A stretch of 39,016 nt of DNA from a virus, in the IMG/VR virus record IMGVR_UViG_3300034198_009617, positions 1-39,016 of that record. One strand, 5' to 3'. Each line of letters opens with the position of its first letter. The stretch's first letter is position 1. The notes beneath the pieces are model-generated. The model had not been told where the DNA came from. It did no database searches and saw nothing but the letters and a program-made list of their open reading frames with translations. A program made the position numbers and the translations under genes. Below are positions 13,219 through 23,300 of this stretch, in pieces.

Positions 13219-15042
13219 ATGGGAGTCACCAACAACAGTTTCAACATCATCGGACTTGATTTCGATGAGACAAAAGATTCTCTGAAGGCATACCTGTCCA
13301 CACAGGAAACCCTCAAGGACTACAATTTTGATGGGTCGGTTCTCAGCACTATCTTGGATGTGCTGGCGTACAACACCCACTATCAGGCGTTCTATGCCAA
13401 TATGGTAGCCAATGAGATGTTCCTTGACAGCGCAATCCTGCGTCCATCTGTGGTGTCGCACGCAAAAGCACTGGGATATGTTCCTGCTTCAAAGCGTGCT
13501 GCGTACAGTGTTATGAACTTGAAGATTGCTGATTCCGAGAATGTCACAGAGAACACCTATCTGTCTCGCGGATCGGTTTTCCGTGGAATAGATCCCGCAG
13601 GAATTGAGTATCGGTTTGTTCTGCTTGATACAGTCTATGCCAATTCGCAGACTCGCGTGTTTGAAAATGTAAAGGCATATGAAGGCACTCTGCGCCGCAT
13701 CAGTTACATTTATAACCCAAATGTAAAGCAGGCATCGTATCTGCTGATGCCCAACGATAAGATCGACACTTCGACCATTCGTGTTCGTGTTCAGAACTCT
13801 CCTACTGATGTTGATGGATTTGCTGATACATGGACACTAGCGACTTCATACATCGACTTGACTCCAACCTCAAAGGTGTTCTTCCTGCAAGAGCGCGAAC
13901 AGGGAATGTATGAACTGTACTTCGGTGACAACTTCCTTGGGCAGAAGCCTGAAGTAGGAAATGTCATAGTGATTGAATATCTGGAAACAAACGGTGATGC
14001 TGCTAATGGCATCTCTGATTTCAGCACAGATATAGCCAGCATCACTATTCAAAGTGCAGATGTTTCGAGTGGTGGAACACAGGAAGAAAGTATCGAAGAG
14101 ATCAAGTTCCTTGCTCCAAAGTATTACGCTACTCAGGGGCGGGCAGTAACGGAGAATGACTATACTGCAATCGTCCGCAAGGAATACCCCAATACTTCTT
14201 CTATTTTCGTATATGGTGGCGAGACAGTAACTCCACCGCAATACGGTAAGGTGTTCATTGCTCTGAAGCCAAAATCTGGTTCTGCTCTCACTACTGAGGA
14301 GAAATCCACTCTAGTTCGTACTTTGCGTAAGAATGCAGCGGTAATGGCTATTGTTCCTGAAATAGTAGATCCAGATTACATCGACTTGGTGTTCGATACG
14401 ATTGTCACATATGATCCAGCACTACTCTCGTTTGGTGAGGGAACACTCAAGGCATTGGTGGTTGCGTACATCCTCACATATTCAAGCAGTAGCCTTGAAT
14501 CGTTTGGATCAAACTTCTATCTGTCGCAAATCATTCAGGGAATCAACGGATTGAATCCATCCATTCTAAGCAATCAGACCACAGTGAATATGCGTAAGAC
14601 GCTTAATATCAGCACGGTCACTGCATCCAATGGATTCGTGGTTGACTTTATGAATCCTCTGTTCCATCCTCACGATGGTCATTCTCCCGTGGTAAAGAGC
14701 AGTTCATTTCAGCACACTCCCAAAGTAGGTGGAGATCCCGTTGATGTCGTGGTTTCTGATGACGGCTACGGTGTTCTGAATTTGGTCAACTATGATTCCA
14801 CGGGAAAGCAGATCGTGATCTATTCAAAGATCGGAACCGTAGATTACACGAAGGGAATCGTGCGGTTTAATACTGCTTTCTCTCCCACTGGTGTGACTCT
14901 TCTGACTTTGACTGTTCAGCCAAAGAACACAGACTTGTTTGTTTTTGAAAATAAGATGGTTCGTGTCAACAGGGGCTATACGGATTCTGTGAAGGTGTCT
15001 GTTGTTCGGCAGTCTACCCGCAAGGAAAATCTGAAGGCATAA
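13219..15042 (+). CDS. 6: gp6 baseplate wedge subunit
   Basis: A 607-aa protein equivalent to T4 gp6 (660 aa), the wedge component that dimerises to close the iris-like inner ring of the baseplate (gpJ/Baseplate_J related). The N-terminal block is characteristic: FNIIGLDFDETKDSLKAYLS, DYNFDGSVLSTILDVLAYNTHYQAFYANMVANEMFLDSA, followed by RPSVVSHAKALGYVP. The middle is beta-rich (VKAYEGTLRRISY, ELYFGDNFLGQKPEVGNVIVIEYL), and the C-terminal part holds the J-type block APKYYATQGRAVTENDYTAIVRKEYPN. It starts one base after gp25 and is followed one base later by the gp7-like gene, keeping the T4 wedge order. Confidence 0.93.
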   Translation: MGVTNNSFNIIGLDFDETKDSLKAYLSTQETLKDYNFDGSVLSTILDVLAYNTHYQAFYANMVANEMFLDSAILRPSVVSHAKALGYVPASKRAAYSVMNLKIADSENVTENTYLSRGSVFRGIDPAGIEYRFVLLDTVYANSQTRVFENVKAYEGTLRRISYIYNPNVKQASYLLMPNDKIDTSTIRVRVQNSPTDVDGFADTWTLATSYIDLTPTSKVFFLQEREQGMYELYFGDNFLGQKPEVGNVIVIEYLETNGDAANGISDFSTDIASITIQSADVSSGGTQEESIEEIKFLAPKYYATQGRAVTENDYTAIVRKEYPNTSSIFVYGGETVTPPQYGKVFIALKPKSGSALTTEEKSTLVRTLRKNAAVMAIVPEIVDPDYIDLVFDTIVTYDPALLSFGEGTLKALVVAYILTYSSSSLESFGSNFYLSQIIQGINGLNPSILSNQTTVNMRKTLNISTVTASNGFVVDFMNPLFHPHDGHSPVVKSSSFQHTPKVGGDPVDVVVSDDGYGVLNLVNYDSTGKQIVIYSKIGTVDYTKGIVRFNTAFSPTGVTLLTLTVQPKNTDLFVFENKMVRVNRGYTDSVKVSVVRQSTRKENLKA

Positions 15043-15043
15043 C

Positions 15044-17938
15044 ATGGCAGACATAAAGGAGATTGTCACTAACAACAGTACGGACGCTCTTGAGCGTATA
15101 CTGTCTCCTTTCATCGAAGAGCAGTTTCCGCTGTTCATGCGATCTGAATACAGAAAGTTGATTGCTTTCATCAAAGCGTATTATGAGTGGCTAGAGCAGA
15201 AGGATAACTCAGGTTATGTTTTGGCTCACATGGACAGTGTGACCGATGTGGACGAGAACTTGAATCAGTTCTATTCTCACTTTAGACACACATATCTTGA
15301 TGGTTTTCCGAGTTTCTTTGCCACCAACACCGATGGCGAAACACCAAATGAAAAAACTGTCTTGAAGAAGATACGCGAGTTCTATGGAAACAAAGGAACC
15401 GAAGGTGCATATGAGTTCGTTTTCCGTGTGCTGTATGATAGTGATGTCAACTTCTACTATCCAAAAGAAGACATCATCAAGGCTTCTGATGGTCGTTGGA
15501 TAGAATCACGATCCATCAAGACCACAAGCCTGAACGGAATGAACCTGTTTGTAGCAAAGGGCGGACAGATTGTTCAGAATGCTGGCTCCGAAACGCGGGC
15601 TTCTGCATTCGTAGATTCCGTGGTTCAGTATACAGCAAATGGATTGCCTGTCACCGAATTCTTTTTGACGAACATCAGCGGTGAGTTTTTGCCTGAGCAG
15701 AATGTTACTATACAAACAGCAGAAGGCGACTACACCGAATATGCGTATTCTGTGCTTGGTGAACTCTTTATTGAATTGCCAGGCAACGGATATTCAGTTG
15801 GAGAGTACGCAACTGTGATTGACACAACAGGAGCAGGCTTCAAAGCAAAGATAGAACAGACTGGATATGGTGGCTCTATCAAAAAAGTGTCGATCATCAA
15901 CTCAGGCTTGCGGTATTTTGCCGACAGTCTTGTACTCACAATCATTTCTGCAAACGGAAAACAGACCGCGAAGATCATTGGCGTGAAGACTGCCATTACA
16001 AACTATCCTGGATACTTTCAAGGAAATCATGGCAAGGTTTCGTCTAACAAGCACATCCAAGACGGAAACTACTATCAGGATTTTTCGTATGAGTTGAAGA
16101 GCGAGGTTTCTTTTGACCGATACTTTTCGGTTCTGAAAACCATTGCTCACCCTGCTGGTATGCGTATGTTTGGAAGCATTCTAGTCAAACGCGGACTTCA
16201 AAACACACCAGTGTCTTCGTCGCAAATGACGGAGAAAGAAACGCCGATTGTTGGTAAGTACACGCCGTATAAATTTGGAACAACTCTTGATCTGCGTGCA
16301 AACGGAGTCACCTCTAGCGGATATTGGTTGGGAGCAACAGGCGATCTGTATCCGCTAGGCTACAATCCGTTTATCGGCAGCACTCTCCAAGCAGGACCAA
16401 GTGGAAAGACCACATCTCTAGGAACTCTGTTCGTTGGAACATCACTGGGATACACATATTGCTATGTTCCCGAGGGTGGACGAACTGCTCACAATCCTAT
16501 CGGTGCCCCACTGGGTAGCACCACTTCGTGGTACAGCGGAAACGAAAGTCGTTTGAGTCCACAGGGTATGCGTGGGCTTGTATTGTGGCTCAAGCCAGAA
16601 AATATTGGTGTGTGCGGATCGGTAGCCAACGGTGCAAGCATGGATTTTTGGCTAGATGCTTCTCCTAGCGGAAATCATGCTGTTCCTCCAACATGGGATA
16701 GATGGACAACCAATGGGGCATATGCTGGTGTTACTGTGGATCAACTGCGCCCAACTTTGGTCATAAACGATAATGGAGTTGTTGGAGCCACAGGAATATC
16801 TTTTGACGGTGGAGTCATTTGTGGTCCACAAACTGTATGGAATGAAGCAGGAGTTTACAGAACTTCAGGATACGAGTTTCGTTCGGGATACACTCTTGGC
16901 ACATCTCTAACCTTTGTTCCAGGTTCTACGGGTGAAAAACTTCTTGTTGGTCGCCACTTCTATCTGAAAAATGGAATCACCTTTACTGCCGATATGGATG
17001 TCATCATGGTCTATCGACCAGTTGTTGATTCACCGTATTACGGTCTTGGATTGGTGTCTTCGAACAAGAAGTTCACAGACAGTTACTTCAAGAGTTTTTC
17101 TGACTACATCATATTCTCTCGTTCGTGGAACTCTGTTGACGCAAATCCCGCGCAGCAGACATCCAAATTTTACACTATTGCGAGTGACGGCACAAAGAGA
17201 TATCCAACTGGAACGGGAATGATCGGAATGCGCCCTTGGGGAGCGGTTGATTACAGTGGAATCATTCCTATTGATTATACTTTTAACCGAGTAAGCATTT
17301 CCTATGATCCTCATGTGTCTGGAGCAAGTACGGGCGTGGTGGTCGGAGAAGTAGCGAGAGAGAAAGACGGTCTTTACGCTTTTGCAAATGGAGATCCCGC
17401 AATCAATCAATCGCGGTCTACGGGAATTCGTGTTTCTGCAAATGACGAGCCGTATTCGGATTCTCGTATTCCTTTGTGTGATGCTGCCATCAATATTGGA
17501 AGATTTGGAGCATATCATCTGAGTGGTGTGTCTTCTGACAATGTTTTTGGTACAGCATCGTGGGTTAGAGGTGTCACAGCGAATCCTTCTTATGGATTCC
17601 GCGGAGTTCTTTATGAAGTGATTGTGTTCAATCGTAAGTTGAACGATCAAGAGCGCAAGAATGTATATGGTTACTTGTCGCGTAAATACAAACTAGACGC
17701 CGCTCTACCAGATTCATACAAACAGGCACATCCAAGCACATATCCGTTCGGAGTGACATATTGGGCAATACAGCACCACCCAAATACAAAAAATCTGACA
17801 ACCATTCCAAGCGGAATTTCATTCTCGGGAATCACACTGACCAACTTCTTCAATATGCCGATACTCATATACAAGTCTGAAGGAACTGTGCTTGCGAATG
17901 GAACAGTGTTGACAGGCGATACATACACAAGCGTATGA
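15044..17938 (+). CDS. 7: gp7-like baseplate wedge protein with a C-terminal lectin (LamG-like) domain
   Basis: A 964-aa protein in the gp7 position between gp6 and gp8 (T4 gp7 is 1032 aa). The first 160 residues have the conserved pattern of marine T4-like wedge initiators: ILSPFIEEQFPLFMRSEYRKLIAFIKAYYEWLEQ, DVDENLNQFYSHFRHTYL, TVLKKIREFYGNKGTEGAYEFVFRVLYDSDVNFYYPKEDIIKASDG. Residues about 160-390 are beta-rich repeats (GAGFKAKIEQTGYGGSIKKVSIINSG). Residues about 508-890 form a concanavalin/LamG-like domain with an internal insertion. It opens with MRGLVLWLKPENIG...DFWLDASPSGNHA and closes with FRGVLYEVIVFNRKLNDQERKNVYGYLSRKYKL, a classic final strand of lectin-like domains. gp7 identity rests on position and N-terminal pattern. 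Confidence 0.8.
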   Translation: MADIKEIVTNNSTDALERILSPFIEEQFPLFMRSEYRKLIAFIKAYYEWLEQKDNSGYVLAHMDSVTDVDENLNQFYSHFRHTYLDGFPSFFATNTDGETPNEKTVLKKIREFYGNKGTEGAYEFVFRVLYDSDVNFYYPKEDIIKASDGRWIESRSIKTTSLNGMNLFVAKGGQIVQNAGSETRASAFVDSVVQYTANGLPVTEFFLTNISGEFLPEQNVTIQTAEGDYTEYAYSVLGELFIELPGNGYSVGEYATVIDTTGAGFKAKIEQTGYGGSIKKVSIINSGLRYFADSLVLTIISANGKQTAKIIGVKTAITNYPGYFQGNHGKVSSNKHIQDGNYYQDFSYELKSEVSFDRYFSVLKTIAHPAGMRMFGSILVKRGLQNTPVSSSQMTEKETPIVGKYTPYKFGTTLDLRANGVTSSGYWLGATGDLYPLGYNPFIGSTLQAGPSGKTTSLGTLFVGTSLGYTYCYVPEGGRTAHNPIGAPLGSTTSWYSGNESRLSPQGMRGLVLWLKPENIGVCGSVANGASMDFWLDASPSGNHAVPPTWDRWTTNGAYAGVTVDQLRPTLVINDNGVVGATGISFDGGVICGPQTVWNEAGVYRTSGYEFRSGYTLGTSLTFVPGSTGEKLLVGRHFYLKNGITFTADMDVIMVYRPVVDSPYYGLGLVSSNKKFTDSYFKSFSDYIIFSRSWNSVDANPAQQTSKFYTIASDGTKRYPTGTGMIGMRPWGAVDYSGIIPIDYTFNRVSISYDPHVSGASTGVVVGEVAREKDGLYAFANGDPAINQSRSTGIRVSANDEPYSDSRIPLCDAAINIGRFGAYHLSGVSSDNVFGTASWVRGVTANPSYGFRGVLYEVIVFNRKLNDQERKNVYGYLSRKYKLDAALPDSYKQAHPSTYPFGVTYWAIQHHPNTKNLTTIPSGISFSGITLTNFFNMPILIYKSEGTVLANGTVLTGDTYTSV

Positions 17939-17950
17939 TAGAGGACATAA

Positions 17951-20353
17951 ATGGCTAGTTACCTAAAAGCATCAATCAAGCGGTCGTATGCCGAGAACTT
18001 CTTGGCTGAACTGGAGCGTAACAGCAACCAGTATTTCTTCTTTGTCGCCAAGACAACGGAGTGGACTGATCCCAACTCTCCAGATCCATATGTCGATTCT
18101 GTAAAGAGCGAATACACCGTTCTGAACAACATTATTGCATATAAGAAATTGAACCCGCAGAACATACTGTTCGCGCTTCCCCGTCATACTTGGACATCTG
18201 GAACGGTGTATAGCCAGTACGATGATACCATTGATCTGTTTTCTGAAAGCAATCCCGTTCTCTTTTATGTGGTAACAGAAGACAACAACATCTACAAGTG
18301 CTTGTCCAACAACGGTGGCATCAAGTCAACCGACAAGCCCAATCAAACCATCGTGTCTCCGTTCAAGACGGGGGAAGGTTATGTTTGGAAGTATCTCGGA
18401 ACGATAAAGGAAACCGATCTTCCTTATGATCTGACGGACTACATTCCTGTTGATTTTGTCACAACAAGCACGGACACCGAAACTGTAAATCAATACACAA
18501 CCCAACTAGAGGCAGTAAACGGTTCGATTACTCGAATTGATACTACCTTGACAAACGGGCAGTATCCGTACACGATCACGAATAGCGGAAGCGGTCCAAC
18601 CATTCGTGTTGCTGAATTCAATTCTGATGTTGGGGGCGGCATCCGTTCGATTACGGTCACAGACCCAAATGCTTTCGGTGGTGCTGGCAAGATTCAATCA
18701 ACCAGCATTTCTCAGTATATTGGTTATGTGGTGCGTGTCGATAACAGTAACCAAGATCCTGCCGAAATTGGTAACTACGCAATCATCACCAATGCAATAT
18801 ACGAGACTGCGTTTGGTCAGCCCCGCGCAACATTCTATCTCACCGATGATGTTCAGGGATTCCGTGTCACGCCTGGTCAGGGAGATCAGTCCTTTGCGTC
18901 CGTTGAGATCATTCCGTACATCAAAATATACGGTGATGGATCTGGTGCTTATGCCTTCCCAATAATGGGAGGAAGTACGGGAGACAGCATTATTGGAGTC
19001 GATCTGTTTGATGGTGGGCACAACTATTCCCGAGCAGATGCAGCGGTTGGAACCCCTGTCAAGGTTGGTACAACAGCACCTACACTGACCACTGTGTTGT
19101 CTCCCAAAGGAGGACACGGCAGCAATATTCTGCGAGAACTGAATGCAAAGGATATTCTGCTCATCATCAATCTGTCTGAGTACGACTCAGAGAAATTCAT
19201 TACGGGTGGATCGTATCGTCAGTTTGGAATAATCAAAAATCCTGTGTTGAGCGATGGCTCTGGTTCAATTGCTGGTAAAAATACTCCGTATTACAGAGAC
19301 ATCATTATGAGTTACGAGGGAAGCAGCCCATCACTCATACAGGGAACGATATTCAAGACTAGCGGCACCAATCTGATTGTTGGAACCGAAACCATCACTA
19401 CTTGCAAGGTTGTTTCCTCCAATAAGCCCTCGACTCTTGAAGATCAGACCCGAGTAACGGTGAAAGTGCTTAATAATTCTGGTGGGTTCGTTACTTATCT
19501 GGATCGTCCGAATGATTATGTTTTGTCTTTCGAGTCTGCACCTAGATTTCCGTATCATATTGGAGAAACAGTCAAGCAGACAATTCTGGCTGGTACAACA
19601 CTGCCAAGCGGAGTTTCCTTTTCATACGACATTATTTCCACGGGACAGGTGCTATCGTCAAGTGGATATACTATGGAAGTCAGGTATCTTGATGGGGGTT
19701 TTGTCACAGGCACATCCAACTATTTGACTGGCGTTGAGTCTGGAGCCACAGCCGACATCATAGCCATCAAACCAAAATATGGTGAATATGTTTGGGTGCT
19801 AAACGAAGTAGATGGTGCGGTCACCATGTACACCGAAGGAACGAACAATAAGATGTTCAAAGTTCTTGAGGTAAGTGAGCCGTATTTTGACGAAAGCAAC
19901 AGCCCATCCTATTGTGGTCTGCACAAACTGATGCTTACCACTAGTGTCAGTGGCATCACTGGCGCGGTTGATGTCACTGCATCTCCTCTGACACGGACTT
20001 CTTTCTCGAATGGAGACTTTATTCAGCAGGGAGTCAGTGGAAGTTACTCTTCTGACTACGCATCTGGAATCGTATACCAGTGGGATTATGTCAACGCATC
20101 TTATGGAAACTTGTGGCTGACGGATGTCCTTGGGGTATTCAAGACAGTTCAAGACAATCGTCGTGGTTCCACGGGTGCAACTTTGGGCACCAACTTTGCT
20201 GTTGGAGCCACGGTCGGAGCGTATATTGCATACGATTCGGTGAAACCAGAGATCGACAGGAACTCGGGCGAGGTGTTATACATAGACAATATACGAGCCA
20301 TCAATAGAATTCCTGGTCAAAAGGAAGAGTTCAGGCTCCGTCTAGGCTTCTGA
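17951..20353 (+). CDS. 8: gp8-like baseplate wedge subunit, enlarged
   Basis: An 800-aa protein aligning at its N-terminus with T4 gp8 (334 aa), a dimeric wedge protein. Blocks are SYAENFLAELERNSNQYFFFVAKTTEW, VLNNIIAYKKLNPQNILFALPRHTWTSGTVYSQYDDTID, and FYVVTEDNNIYKCLSNNGG...STDKPNQTIVSPFKTGEGYVWKYL, the family hallmark. The segment SPKGGHGSNILRELNAKDILLIINLSEYDSEKF near residue 385 is also typical of marine relatives. The remaining 400 or so residues are beta-rich tandem segments (ILAGTTLPSGVSF, LTGVESGATADIIAIKPKYGEY) not present in T4. An AGAGGA ribosome site precedes the ATG. Confidence 0.85.
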   Translation: MASYLKASIKRSYAENFLAELERNSNQYFFFVAKTTEWTDPNSPDPYVDSVKSEYTVLNNIIAYKKLNPQNILFALPRHTWTSGTVYSQYDDTIDLFSESNPVLFYVVTEDNNIYKCLSNNGGIKSTDKPNQTIVSPFKTGEGYVWKYLGTIKETDLPYDLTDYIPVDFVTTSTDTETVNQYTTQLEAVNGSITRIDTTLTNGQYPYTITNSGSGPTIRVAEFNSDVGGGIRSITVTDPNAFGGAGKIQSTSISQYIGYVVRVDNSNQDPAEIGNYAIITNAIYETAFGQPRATFYLTDDVQGFRVTPGQGDQSFASVEIIPYIKIYGDGSGAYAFPIMGGSTGDSIIGVDLFDGGHNYSRADAAVGTPVKVGTTAPTLTTVLSPKGGHGSNILRELNAKDILLIINLSEYDSEKFITGGSYRQFGIIKNPVLSDGSGSIAGKNTPYYRDIIMSYEGSSPSLIQGTIFKTSGTNLIVGTETITTCKVVSSNKPSTLEDQTRVTVKVLNNSGGFVTYLDRPNDYVLSFESAPRFPYHIGETVKQTILAGTTLPSGVSFSYDIISTGQVLSSSGYTMEVRYLDGGFVTGTSNYLTGVESGATADIIAIKPKYGEYVWVLNEVDGAVTMYTEGTNNKMFKVLEVSEPYFDESNSPSYCGLHKLMLTTSVSGITGAVDVTASPLTRTSFSNGDFIQQGVSGSYSSDYASGIVYQWDYVNASYGNLWLTDVLGVFKTVQDNRRGSTGATLGTNFAVGATVGAYIAYDSVKPEIDRNSGEVLYIDNIRAINRIPGQKEEFRLRLGF

Positions 20354-20363
20354 AGAGGAACAC

Positions 20364-23300
20364 ATGGCATACGATCCTAGCATTTTCAACATCAGCCCGT
20401 ACTATGACGATTTTGACGCACAGAAAGCGTTTCTGCGGGTGTTGTTCAAGCCTGGCTACGCTTTGCAAGCCCGTGAATTGACACAGGCACAGACGATTCT
20501 TCAGAATCAAATTTCAAAGATTGGTGACAATCTGTTCAAGGACGGATCGCGGGTTGTCGGTGGAAACATCTCCATTCGCACCACCTCGTTCATTATGATG
20601 TCTGTGGATGCACTGAATGCTTACGGTATTTACGATTATTCTGCGCTGATGGGCGCGATCCTAAAGACCTCTGATTCGGCTATCAGCGCGAAAGTTGTTC
20701 ATTATGTGAATCCAGATTCTGCAACAGACAACAAACTTGTGCTGGTTGTGGATTATACTTCAGGAACTGCTTTTGCAGACAACCAATTTACGATTACTCT
20801 TGCAGACGGAACTCTGCTAGTAGGTGGCGTGTTTGGTACTGAAAACGGAAACTCGTGGAACAGCGGAAAGTGCAAACTTATCACCGTTGGCGGTGGTGTG
20901 TTCTATGTTGATGGTTTTTTCGTTACAACAAGCGATCAGACTTTCTCTCCGTACTACAGCAACACCACAGGAAAGTACCGCGACTTTCAGTTTGGTACGG
21001 ATTTTGCCGAGTTGAATAAAAAGGTTGGCTTCTCTCTGTATCGCAACTATGTTACCGATCAAGAAGACAATACTCTCCGTGATACTGCAATTGGTTCGTA
21101 CAACTACAATGCGCCTGGTGCTGACCGCTACAAGATTGAACTCACACTCGCACAGGCTGATCTAACCGAAACTCCCACTGATTTTCTTGAACTTATCCGT
21201 TTTGAAGACGGCACGATCACCAAGAAGGTCGAACGGATCACCTATGGAGAGATTGAAAACACTCTTGCTCGCCGTACATATGATGAATCGGGTTCTTATA
21301 CGGTTCGACCTTTCGATGTAAGTATCAAGAGCGCGTCCGATGAAACAATGTTCAACATCGTGCTTGGAACAGGCAAAGCCTATGTGCTTGGGCATGAACT
21401 TGAGTCTGCGTATCCACAGACACTTTCCGTGGACAAGGCACGAACCACGGTAGACGAGAACAACATTTTCTTGGATTTTTCCGTTGGAAACATCTATGGA
21501 GTCACAATCGGAAATGCCACTGATTACGGAACTACATTCGGCAGCGGAATCACTACGGTAAACGGTGGTGCTGCTGCAATCGAATTCATCAATAACGCAG
21601 GAACTCGGACTGCTACTGGTTTTGTTCACGGAGCAATACCGTCTGGTTCAACCAGTGGATATCAGTACAATCTGTACCTGTATGGAGTTTCGGGAGCGGT
21701 TGCGGTAGGCAACATCGGAACCATTAAATCTGTTGGTGATGGAACCATACTTGGAAAGGCAACCGTGACCTCTGCTGGAGTGTCTACGGCAAATCAGAGT
21801 TTGGTGTTTGAACTCAAGCCATCGTATGCCGTTAACGCTATCAAGAACTTGAAGTTTACAGGCAAGGCAACAAGCGATGACCTGACAGATTTCTTCACTT
21901 ACGGCAATAGCGTAATGACAATTACGCTTACCATCAATGAGTTTTCTGAAACTCTGAAGGCTGAAACAGGAACGGTATATCGCTTTCCTCTGAACCGCGA
22001 TATCTCTTCTGTGATATCCGAAATTCAACTAGTCAACTCCGATGGACTTGCTCTGCAACTTGATTCTGCATTTGTCACCGCTCAAGGAACGACAGATGGT
22101 AGCAGTGTAACACTCAATATAACAAACAATGCAGACAATCGTCTTGCGGGATTCACCGAAGGCGGAATCCGCGTGACAATGCCAATTGTCTACGATCAAA
22201 GCAATCTTCAGGACAGCACTGGTTACTACAGATGGAAGCAATTGGTTATTGCTCCAGAAGAAAACATCCTTGTCAGCGACAAGATTTCTGAAAACGGACG
22301 AAGCATTTTTGAACTGTCTCGCGTCGATGTGTTCTCCGTTAGCAGCGTAACCATCAGAAACGCGGTCACCGCAGAAACATCGGATGTCACCGATTACTTT
22401 GAGTACGATGACGGTCAGCGCGAGGCTTATTACACATACGGACGATTGGTTGTCAAGCCATCGTATGTTGCTGAAGTTGCTTCGTGGGATGCGGAAGATA
22501 CGCTCACGGTTTCGTATTCGTATTTCGAACATCGTGGTCTTGCGTCTGCTCCATTCGTAGGAAAGTTGTCGTATCCCGACATTTCGTATGGTGCTATTCC
22601 GCTCTTTACGAATACACGAACAGGAAACACTGTATCTTTGGCGAACTGCTTGGATTTCCGCCATGTACATCCTGATTCGTCGTTTGTTATGAAGCCATAC
22701 GGAACCTCTGAATTCTCCATTGGTGAATTCACAGCCACCGAAGTTTCGTATGATCACTATCTGCCGCGAATCGACAAGGTGTGTCTGCGTAACAATCCTA
22801 CCGATAATTCGGCGCAGTTCTTCGTGGTTTCGGGAACTCCCGACCTATCTCCATCAACTCCCGCTGATGTGGAAGATGCACTTACGATATGCACACTCTC
22901 TGTTCCCGCATATACCCATAGCCCATCTAATGTAAGCGTTACACAGGTTGATACTCAACGCTTTACGATGGCTGATATCGGTAAGATACAGAAGCGTGTG
23001 GATGATATTGAAGTATTCACCAAGTTGTCGTTGAGCGAAGCAGAGATTGAAGCCCGTTCACTAAAGACATCTTCTGCTGCAACAGAACCCCTGAAGACAT
23101 CCGTTTACTCTGATGAATTCTTTGGTCATTCTGTTGCCGATGTAAGTTCTGGTGAGAATATCTGCTCTGTTGATTATGAGTGGGGAGAATTGCGTCCGTT
23201 CTTCACAGAGTACAAGCCTACCCTCACCATTACCGAACTGTCTGGCACTACTCTTTCAGCAGATGGTATTATTACTCTGAACTACAGCGGTGTTACCTAT

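Noticed and set aside
16268-16275. TATAAATT resembling a T4 late promoter
   Set aside because: Lies deep inside the gp7-like coding region, more than 1.6 kb before the next gene, and is expected by chance.
17030-17650. Open frame of 206 codons on the minus strand opposite the gp7-like gene
   Set aside because: Composition (Arg/Ile/Asn/Ser-rich, no family) is that of an antisense shadow, and the plus-strand gene is well supported. The same applies to minus-strand frames at 22029-22757 and 27286-28155.
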